This document shows, piece by piece, positions 59,301 through 64,000 of a DNA stretch of 64,000 nucleotides (position 1 is the stretch's first letter; every line of letters starts with the position of its first letter). A program made the translations under genes and the position numbers. The DNA lies in the NCBI GenBank assembly GCA_013177825.1, contig JABLXX010000002.1, positions 582,177-646,176 on the forward strand. Direction: 5' to 3'. The notes beneath the pieces were generated by a model, which made no database searches, was not told the origin of the DNA, and saw only the letters and a list, made by a program, of their open reading frames with translations. The stretch is from Syntrophaceae bacterium. GTDB lineage: Bacteria > Desulfobacterota > Syntrophia > Syntrophales > PHBD01.

Positions 59301-59538
59301 TCTGAAGGCTAATGGCAGCGCCATCAGGGCGGGCGATCGTTACCTGAGCTGGAGCGACGGCCGGGAGCGATGGGAACTGGCGCCATTTGCGGATCGTGAC
59401 GATGCCATGGAACCGGGTGATGTGGTGGTGGTTCCGGAGAAACTGGAGCGGATCGCCTGGCTCCGGGAGATCCGGGATATTGCACAGATTCTCATGAACA
59501 TCGCCGCCACGACGGGGATCATCATCAAGGTGTTTTAG
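56302..59538 (+). CDS. multi-SLBB polysaccharide export protein (Wza-like, very long)
   Basis: A 1078-residue exporter. Signal peptide (about 1-25, ILFILMFFLLSAWSCPAQ), then two near-identical repeats with DAVCRQKNLT (from about 27 and 82). The poly-export domain is at about 188-265 (NYVVGPGDEVKILLWG), followed by at least five SLBB-type repeats: VLGDVRRPGAYTIG, IAGNVRRPAIYEI, LEGNVHKPGKFEY, IEGEVSRPGIHVY, VSGEILFEGKYAF and VAGAVMSPTSH. Wza itself has 2-3. A short hydrophobic C-terminus ends the protein. It probably forms the periplasmic/outer-membrane channel with the YjbH-like protein. Confidence 0.93.
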   Translation: MKNRSVESILFILMFFLLSAWSCPAQDLSADAVCRQKNLTPQQCQELKKRITASGISSNGLNGSNNGFLNGSLNTGQSQDQDLSIDAVCRQKNLTLQQCQILKNQLSSLGNGMEPAAAGNGNTALLQGNRNRPGLSSKPEKKGLFERSRPAGRFQDVSTDLNPFGYDFFRDAAVGMTTDRKDVPVPMNYVVGPGDEVKILLWGRVNGQHNLVVDRDGKIMLPQIGPIFVAGMTFEEMSKKVIAQAQQIVGASVDISMGSLKTIPIFVLGDVRRPGAYTIGSLATITDALLMAGGPTDIGSMRKIQLRRKGRIAGSFDLYDLFLKGDRSNDMTIQRDDVVFVPVVGPIVGIAGNVRRPAIYEIKDTTDLNQVFALAGGIIPSAYMQQIQVSRVQNNERQVVIDLSDREIRNSDRFHMQDADLVRVFSIVDIDRNAVHLEGNVHKPGKFEYKPGMRVRDLIHGVDNLKDETFFEYALIKRIQPPERSTLLVPFSLHRLFIEKDEADNIELRPEDRVFVFSRWMFQDRPFATIEGEIRGDCLEIADLTGDGLEIIPGTKQGTADRKKNWSAQAIRIQRIGEDLERDHQKLLAERVLAISDRLKKKGRYDPKEDLREAAAEMRKMNMSGYLEQISDVEKEFTAACRFPVAENLHVRDAILGAGGLTPDADLETGEVVRFNSDREYETLYFHVGKAMSGDPRENHAVLPKDRIVVHSIWEKIQRQYVYIEGEVSRPGIHVYTKGMKVSDLVFKGGGLLESAYREEAELSSQTVKEGKIGILQHKKIRLNDVLEGKPGADEELNPFDRLLVRRISNWRTEQFASVSGEILFEGKYAFRKGERLSSLIERAGGYTEKAYLRGAVFTRESVRSLQQSSLEDMARRMEKEILSGSATNISSLLSAEDVAARKIELEQKKKLVEVLRQLKATGRMTIQLGHLRVLKGGPYDIELENGDSLYLPPRPSVVNVAGAVMSPTSHLFMERLDYRDYIRLSGGYSRYADEDSIFILKANGSAIRAGDRYLSWSDGRERWELAPFADRDDAMEPGDVVVVPEKLERIAWLREIRDIAQILMNIAATTGIIIKVF
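56380..56612 (+). repeat. duplicated segment in the exporter 5' region
   Basis: The blocks 56380-56447 and 56543-56610 are about 80% alike (both contain GACGCCGTCTGCCGGCA and CCTCACAC...CAGCA). In protein, QDLSADAVCRQKNLTPQQCQ and QDLSIDAVCRQKNLTLQQCQ. Each repeat has a pair of cysteines, possibly a disulfide hairpin. Confidence 0.75.
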
Positions 59539-59600
59539 TGAGTGTAAGTGTCTGTAATGTATCGTGATGCATCCGTAAGATCGCATATGGGGAGGAGATC

Positions 59601-60377
59601 ATGAACAGGGCTGGGATTCGTTGTCTGATTGCCGTCATTTTTTTCATGCAAGTCTTCATTCCGGCTTCCGTGTCTGCCGCCCCACAGTTGGGGCGGTTCA
59701 TTCTCGTCAATGGAGAAGTCACCCTGAGCCGGACCGGAGTGATGTCCAGGCCGGAAACAGGGACGGGGGTGGAAGAGGGGGACGTCATACAAACGGGAAA
59801 GAACGCCTCCGTCAAGGTGATGCTGGCGGACGATACGGTGATCACGGTTGACCGGAACAGCCGCGTCGTCATGAAAAAATTCGTCCTCAGGAGCGGAATC
59901 CGGTCGGCGAAGATCTACGTGGAATACGGCAAGATCGCAGCCGACGTGAAGCGCTTCATCGGGGGTAAGAACACCTTCGACCTGGAGGGCCCGACTGCCG
60001 TTGCGGGGATGATCGGAACGATGATCGAATTTGCAGTCGTGATCGGAGCCGACGGAGTACCGACGACAACGGTTACCTGTTTGTCCGGATCTGTTTTTGT
60101 AACCACAGCAGAGGGATCGGTTACGCTGGCGGCGGGGCAGACGGCTGTGGCTGTCGCATCGGCCGCACCGGCGATTACAACGGCGGCAACCGCTGCCGCG
60201 GCGGCGGGAGCGGCCGGAGGAACGGCTGCGACCATAACCGTCGGCGCGGGGACCATTGCCGCCGGCGTGGCGATAGCCGTGGCGGTGGCTGCCTTGGCGG
60301 TTGCGGCAGCGGGCGGTGGTGGGGGCGGCAGCAATGCCCTTGCAGTCCCGGTTCATGCGACAACAACTCATCATTGA
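59601..60377 (+). CDS. FecR-domain protein with Ala/Gly-rich C-terminus
   Basis: A 258-residue exported protein: signal peptide (about 1-27), FecR domain (GRFILVNGEVTLSR, VEEGDVIQTGKNASVKVMLADDTVITVDRNSRV), then a hydrophobic Ala/Gly-rich tail (about 165-250) with a membrane-type helix and HATTTHH at the end. It is likely periplasmic and tail-anchored, or in the outer membrane. ATG at 59601 follows GGGGAGGAG. It probably belongs to the exopolysaccharide operon; FecR proteins there are of unknown role. Confidence 0.85.
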   Translation: MNRAGIRCLIAVIFFMQVFIPASVSAAPQLGRFILVNGEVTLSRTGVMSRPETGTGVEEGDVIQTGKNASVKVMLADDTVITVDRNSRVVMKKFVLRSGIRSAKIYVEYGKIAADVKRFIGGKNTFDLEGPTAVAGMIGTMIEFAVVIGADGVPTTTVTCLSGSVFVTTAEGSVTLAAGQTAVAVASAAPAITTAATAAAAAGAAGGTAATITVGAGTIAAGVAIAVAVAALAVAAAGGGGGGSNALAVPVHATTTHH

Positions 60378-60435
60378 GCTTAATCCATGAATCTGTTTTC
60401 AGGGGGCGATTTCTGAAAAAAACAGACTACTTTTT

Positions 60436-61032
60436 ATGTGTTCAGCGCGTTCCGGTATGCAGATGGTGAAATGTTTCCGGAGAATAAGCGCGAGAAGACA
60501 CCTCTTGCATTTCGTTGGGAAAAACAAGCGGTTCATTCCCGTAATGCCTCTCTGTTTCGCGTTGGTACTGGTTTCCTGCCAGACCGTGCAGATGACGCGA
60601 CTTTCTTTGGATGAGCAGGGGACGATTCTCTCGGCAGCCGAGAGAACCTTTATCCTTATGAATGAAAAGAGGTACGGGAACGTCTGGGAAAGCATCAGTG
60701 AAAAATCAAAGGATGCAATCGTCAGGGACGTACTCAAGGCCTGTAAGGCCTTTCACGTCACGTGTGATGGTAAAAAACTTCAGGAGGATTTTGCTACCGG
60801 GGGGCCTGATGCGACTGCTTACTGGCATAATTATCTGGAAACATTTGAACCGGACTCCATACTGATAGAGAGCATATGGAAAATGGGCAAAGCAGGTGCC
60901 GAAGAAGCGGACATTCTCCTCCGGCACAAGGACTCGAGCAGGGATGTCGTCCTCAAGGTCGTCAAAGAGAATGGAGCATGGAGAACGGGCCTGGAAGAGA
61001 GCTTCGGAGTCAGGAAGTGGATGCGGTGGTAG
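60436..61032 (+). CDS. possible lipoprotein, function unknown
   Basis: Up to 198 residues. A hydrophobic run ending LVLVSC (Cys about residue 48 from the longest start) fits a lipobox, after a basic stretch KNKR. The true start is unclear: ATGs at 60436, 60457, 60463 and 60544 have no good ribosome-binding site. The mature part is a mixed alpha/beta domain (AERTFILMNEKRYGNVWESI, VVLKVVKENGAWRTGL) resembling DUF4878-type NTF2-like domains, but I cannot confirm this. The base composition is less GC-rich than its neighbours. Confidence 0.65.
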   Translation: MCSARSGMQMVKCFRRISARRHLLHFVGKNKRFIPVMPLCFALVLVSCQTVQMTRLSLDEQGTILSAAERTFILMNEKRYGNVWESISEKSKDAIVRDVLKACKAFHVTCDGKKLQEDFATGGPDATAYWHNYLETFEPDSILIESIWKMGKAGAEEADILLRHKDSSRDVVLKVVKENGAWRTGLEESFGVRKWMRW

Positions 61033-61136
61033 AATCGGGAAAGTTGAGGCGCTTACGGATAATTACAAACCTCTCGACAGGATGGAAAAGCACCTGCAGA
61101 TGTGTTATGGCTGGGATCACCGCAAAGGAGGTCGTT

Positions 61137-61943
61137 ATGATCAGAAAGATTCTAGCCGTCCTGCTATTCCTGCTGGTCGTTCCCGCTTTTATCGCCGCGG
61201 ACGGAGTTCTTGCGGCCCCGGCGAAGTGGGGAACCATCATGTACGTTCATGCCAAGACGAACATCCGGGCCAAGCGGACTATCAATTCAGGTCTCAAAGG
61301 GCAGCTTCAGGCCGGTCAGGCCGTGAAAGCGGACTTGCTCGAGGACGACTGGTACGCTATTTTCAAGCCCTCCGAGACACGGCGCTCCGAGCGATATGCC
61401 CTCGGTTACGTCTATGCCCCGAGGCTCTTTCCGAGCAGGGAGGGGGAAGAGGCTGCCGCCGCGACACCGAAGCCGAAGACCGACGGCGACACCGTGGACG
61501 TTGAGGTGAAGTCCATCCGGTTCAAGGTCACGGCAGATGGCAAAGAGGCAATTCTGGTGGAGTTCAATCGATTTTACATGCCTGCGATTTATTACGTTGA
61601 AGGGAAGGCGCCGAAAATCGTCATGGACATCACCAACACGACATCCATCCGGAAGGAATGGACCGAGATGAAGGTGCAAGGTACGATGATCAAGCGGGTC
61701 CGGGCGACGGCCGTGCCCGCTGGCAAGATCCTGCGGATTGCCCTCGATATGGATCCTACGAGAAATTACAATGCCAATCCCATTCTGTACAGGAGCGAGA
61801 ACACCTATGCCGTCGAGGTAAGTGATGTTGCCGGCGTGCAACCGACCCCGTCGTCGCCGGCCTCCAACACGCCACCTTCCAAGGCTGTCCGGGAAGACCA
61901 ACCGGCTTCGGCTCCGGCGGTTTCCACAGACGTGAAGAAATAG
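61137..61943 (+). CDS. SH3-AMIN domain exported protein
   Basis: A 268-residue protein. Signal peptide (about 1-27, AVLLFLLVVPAFIAADGVLA), an SH3-like domain (about 28-95, GTIMYVHAKTNIRAKRTINS), a Pro/Lys linker and an AMIN-like domain (about 120-235: IRFKVTADGKEAILVEFNRF, KIVMDITNTT, AGKILRIALDM), then a Pro/Ser-rich tail. AMIN domains usually bind the outer membrane or peptidoglycan in amidases and secretins; no catalytic domain is present. ATG at 61137 follows AAAGGAGG. A terminator follows. Confidence 0.88.
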   Translation: MIRKILAVLLFLLVVPAFIAADGVLAAPAKWGTIMYVHAKTNIRAKRTINSGLKGQLQAGQAVKADLLEDDWYAIFKPSETRRSERYALGYVYAPRLFPSREGEEAAAATPKPKTDGDTVDVEVKSIRFKVTADGKEAILVEFNRFYMPAIYYVEGKAPKIVMDITNTTSIRKEWTEMKVQGTMIKRVRATAVPAGKILRIALDMDPTRNYNANPILYRSENTYAVEVSDVAGVQPTPSSPASNTPPSKAVREDQPASAPAVSTDVKK

Positions 61944-61972
61944 CGAAAGCGCAAGAAAGACAGATGAACGAG

Positions 61973-62001
61973 AAAGGCAGGCCCTCAGGCCTGCCTTTTT
62001 T
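61973..62001 (+). terminator. intrinsic terminator after the SH3-AMIN gene
   Basis: AAAGGCAGGCC and GGCCTGCCTTT form an 11-bp stem with loop CTCA, followed by T residues to 62001. It separates the exopolysaccharide block from recJ, which ends 25 bases beyond on the opposite strand. Confidence 0.93.
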
Positions 62002-62025
62002 ACATGGGTGTGACTGGCGTGGAGG

Positions 62026-63810
62026 TCAGTTCGACACCGAGATCGATATGTCATGCATCTTGAGCTGAATGTCCGAGAGGCCACCCCAGGTGTTGATCTG
62101 GGGGGTGAAGGCGATGTCGATGGGCAGTCCGGTGATGGTTTCCAGGTAATGCCCTTTGCTGAACCAGATCGAATTACAGTGAATTCCACTGCTGTTGATG
62201 CGCATACGCAGATGGTTGTTGCCGACAATGGAGGGGGAGACAACGTTGACGTTGCGCACGCAGAGGATGGGTTCGGGGTTGCTGGCGCCGTAAGGTGCAA
62301 GGGTCTCGATCTGGGAGAGAAGGCTGTGGGTGATGTCCTGGAGACGGCATTCCGCGTCGATGAATGTCTGGGAGACCATGTCGGAGGCCTGTGTCTCTTC
62401 CAGGATCACCGATTCGAGGAGGTTCCTGAAATCGGGGATATGTTCTTCCCGGATGGAGATGCCCGCCGCGAATCGGTGACCTCCGTAGGACAGGAGCAAC
62501 GAATCGCAGCGCTGAAGGCCCCGGTAGATGTCGAAATCGGCGATGCTGCGGCCGGATCCCTTGCCGATGCCGTCCTTGAGGCTGATGAGAATGGCGGGGC
62601 GGTAGTATCGGTCCACCAGCCGCGAAGCCACAATTCCGATCACGCCGGGGTGCCAGCGAGCGGAGGCGAACACGAGGGAACGGGCATTCTCGGGATCCAT
62701 ATTGTCTTCGATCTCCTTGAGAATCTCGCTCAGAATCTCCCGCTCGATATCCTGACGGCGCCGGTTGTAGACATCCAGCTGTCGGGCCAACTGTCGTGCC
62801 GCTTCCATGTCTTCCGTCATCAGCAGATCAACGGCTTCCCGGGGGGATGCTATGCGGCCGGCCGCATTGATACGGGGAATCAGGTTGTAGGAGGCTTTGG
62901 TGGAATCGACCGCCTGGCTGTCGATTCCGCAGACTTCCTTGAGGGCCCGGATGCCTGTACGACGTCCTTCCGTGATCAAATCAAGACCGATTTTTGCGAG
63001 TATACGGTTTTCATCGATCAGGGGGGAGATGTCGCCGATCGTCCCGAGCGCCACCAGATCGAGGTATTGCCTGAGGTTGGGATAAGTCTGGCTGTTCCAG
63101 AAGCCTTCCTCGCGGAGAACTCCCCGCAAAGCGATCAGGAAATTGAAAGCAATTCCCACGGCGGCCAAATCCTTGAAGGGAAATGGGCAGTCGCTGCGGT
63201 GGGGGTTGATGACGGCAGCGGCGTTGGGCAGCGTCGAAGGAACCTCGTGGTGGTCCAGGATGACCGTGTCGATGCCAAGACTCCTGGCATACTCGACTTC
63301 GTCGAAATCGGAGATCCCGCAATCCACCGTTACGATCAGGTTGATGCCCTGATTTTTAAATCGGTCGATGGCTGTCCTGTTGAGGCTATAACCCTCTCCG
63401 ATCCGATCCGGGATGTGATAGGAGACGGACGGATCGATGGTGCGGAGGAATTTCAGGAGAAGCACGACCGAGGTGATCCCGTCCGCGTCATAATCGCCAT
63501 AGATGACAATGCTCTCCCGGTTGCGAAAGGCCTTGACCAGCCTGTTGACGCCCTTCCTCATGTCTTTCATGAGGTAGGGATTGTGAAGGTCTGCCAGGGA
63601 AGGGGAGAGGAAACGCTTCGCGTCGTCGATCTCCAGAATGTCGCGGCTGGTTAGAATCTGAGAGACGATGGGCGAGAGTCCCAATTCCGAAGACAGCTTT
63701 TCCTGGATGGTTGGGTCCACTTCCGAGAGGCGCCATCGGGTTATCGGGAGGTTCTTCGGCTGCATCATCCGCCTAGGTAAGGAATCAGATTCTTTAATAA
63801 AATCTGGCAT
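62026..63810 (-). CDS. recJ: single-stranded-DNA-specific exonuclease RecJ
   Basis: Up to 594 residues. DHH-family motifs: YGDYDADGITS (about 104-114), TVDCGISDFDEV, VILDHHEVP (about 190), the C-terminal LSYGGHRFAAG. It degrades single-stranded DNA 5' to 3' in recombinational and mismatch repair. The start is open: ATG at 63810 has no clear ribosome-binding site, while ATGs at 63768/63765 follow AGGCGG. A TTGACC...TACAGG promoter (about 63803-63831) would start the mRNA near 63800, favouring the shorter starts. Confidence 0.93.
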   Translation of the reverse strand: MPDFIKESDSLPRRMMQPKNLPITRWRLSEVDPTIQEKLSSELGLSPIVSQILTSRDILEIDDAKRFLSPSLADLHNPYLMKDMRKGVNRLVKAFRNRESIVIYGDYDADGITSVVLLLKFLRTIDPSVSYHIPDRIGEGYSLNRTAIDRFKNQGINLIVTVDCGISDFDEVEYARSLGIDTVILDHHEVPSTLPNAAAVINPHRSDCPFPFKDLAAVGIAFNFLIALRGVLREEGFWNSQTYPNLRQYLDLVALGTIGDISPLIDENRILAKIGLDLITEGRRTGIRALKEVCGIDSQAVDSTKASYNLIPRINAAGRIASPREAVDLLMTEDMEAARQLARQLDVYNRRRQDIEREILSEILKEIEDNMDPENARSLVFASARWHPGVIGIVASRLVDRYYRPAILISLKDGIGKGSGRSIADFDIYRGLQRCDSLLLSYGGHRFAAGISIREEHIPDFRNLLESVILEETQASDMVSQTFIDAECRLQDITHSLLSQIETLAPYGASNPEPILCVRNVNVVSPSIVGNNHLRMRINSSGIHCNSIWFSKGHYLETITGLPIDIAFTPQINTWGGLSDIQLKMHDISISVSN

Positions 63811-63856
63811 CCTGTAACATACGGAACCTGGACGGTCAAGGAAAGAGTGGAAAAAA

Positions 63857-63884
63857 GAAGGCCATGGTGTTCACCATGGCCTTC
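63857..63884 (-). terminator. intrinsic terminator of the downstream-encoded acyl-CoA dehydrogenase
   Basis: GAAGGCCATGGTG and CACCATGGCCTTC form a perfect 13-bp inverted repeat; on the minus strand it is followed by TTTTTT (63851-63856). It ends the acyl-CoA dehydrogenase transcript before the recJ promoter. Confidence 0.92.
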
Positions 63885-63919
63885 CGTGTCTGTACCGGCC
63901 GTGGCCGGGGATTTTGTGA

Positions 63920-64000
63920 TTACAGACCGCTCTTGAAGTCGTCGCGCATCAGCTCGCGGGCGATGATCATGCGGCGGATTTCCGACGTACCGGCGCCGAT
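63920..64000 (-). CDS. acyl-CoA dehydrogenase, C-terminal 26 residues (runs off the window)
   Basis: The visible frame reads IGAGTSEIRRMIIARELM and ends DDFKSGL. This is the C-terminal helix of an isovaleryl-type acyl-CoA dehydrogenase, near-identical in motif to the enzyme at 2647-3807 (IGAGTSEIRRLIIAREL). The nucleotide sequence there is also very similar, so the two genes are probably paralogues. The rest lies beyond the window. Confidence 0.85.
   Translation of the reverse strand: MGAGTSEIRRMIIARELMRDDFKSGL

Overview
The window looks like a chromosomal segment of a high-GC anaerobic, fatty- or aromatic-acid-degrading bacterium of the deltaproteobacterial (Desulfobacterota, Syntrophus-like) kind. 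This is an inference from content: many acyl-CoA enzymes, a beta-keto acid cleavage enzyme, two sigma-54 activators each next to a catabolic operon, queuosine genes, and large surface-polysaccharide clusters. No rRNA is present to fix the taxonomy. I see one tRNA (Pro, GGG) and no CRISPR array, phage or intact insertion sequence.

Layout. (1) 1-8151, minus strand: a beta-oxidation-like operon (BKACE, isovaleryl-type acyl-CoA dehydrogenase, MaoC hydratase, two SCP2-type thiolase-like subunits) preceded by a near-consensus sigma-54 promoter, with a GAF-PAS histidine kinase and NtrC-type regulator upstream. (2) 8152-15201: queF, a queuosine-precursor transporter, a GNAT-HDAC fusion, a class V aminotransferase, a Dabb protein and a hydroxyacid dehydrogenase, interspersed with several families of palindromic dispersed repeats. 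(3) 14858-22551, minus strand: a MarR/acyl-CoA-dehydrogenase-like/MoxR/VWA operon ending in a small Cys protein, a PAS-HD-GYP protein, an iron alcohol dehydrogenase and a DUF2845 secreted protein. (4) 22976-33740: tRNA-Pro with promoter and terminator, a PAS sigma-54 activator, a palindromic upstream site and sigma-54 promoter, then an eight-gene operon built on CoA chemistry (two CoA-transferase-fold pairs, an amidohydrolase, a DUF169-CoaE fusion, two DUF2889-like proteins, a PHP protein) closed by a strong terminator.

(5) 33968-49955: O-antigen/deoxysugar genes: CDP-3,6-dideoxyhexose enzymes (RfbH, RfbG, RfbF), an SDR, a NeuB-like synthase, a KdsC-like phosphatase, a YerE-like ThDP enzyme, three translationally coupled radical SAM/SPASM proteins, two methyltransferases sharing a Rossmann module, a GtrB-like glycosyltransferase, a GtrA-like protein and WecB. 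(6) 49993-61943: an exopolysaccharide assembly/export block (polyprenyl glycosylphosphotransferase, a 53-residue ORF, YjbH-like protein, Wzz, a multi-SLBB exporter, FecR, a possible lipoprotein and an SH3-AMIN protein) ending at a strong terminator. (7) recJ and the C-terminus of another acyl-CoA dehydrogenase, both minus strand.

The most striking observation is in region 4. The alpha subunit of the second CoA-transferase-like pair carries a single in-frame UGA (codon 102). The frame stays open and family-like on both sides, and 15 bases after the UGA there is an 8-bp hairpin with a GGC loop, the geometry of a bacterial SECIS. Its beta partner has lost the glutamate that does CoA-transfer chemistry, while the neighbouring pair keeps it. 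The simplest exciting reading is a selenocysteine-containing CoA-transferase-fold enzyme with altered chemistry; a nonsense mutation or sequencing error is the alternative.
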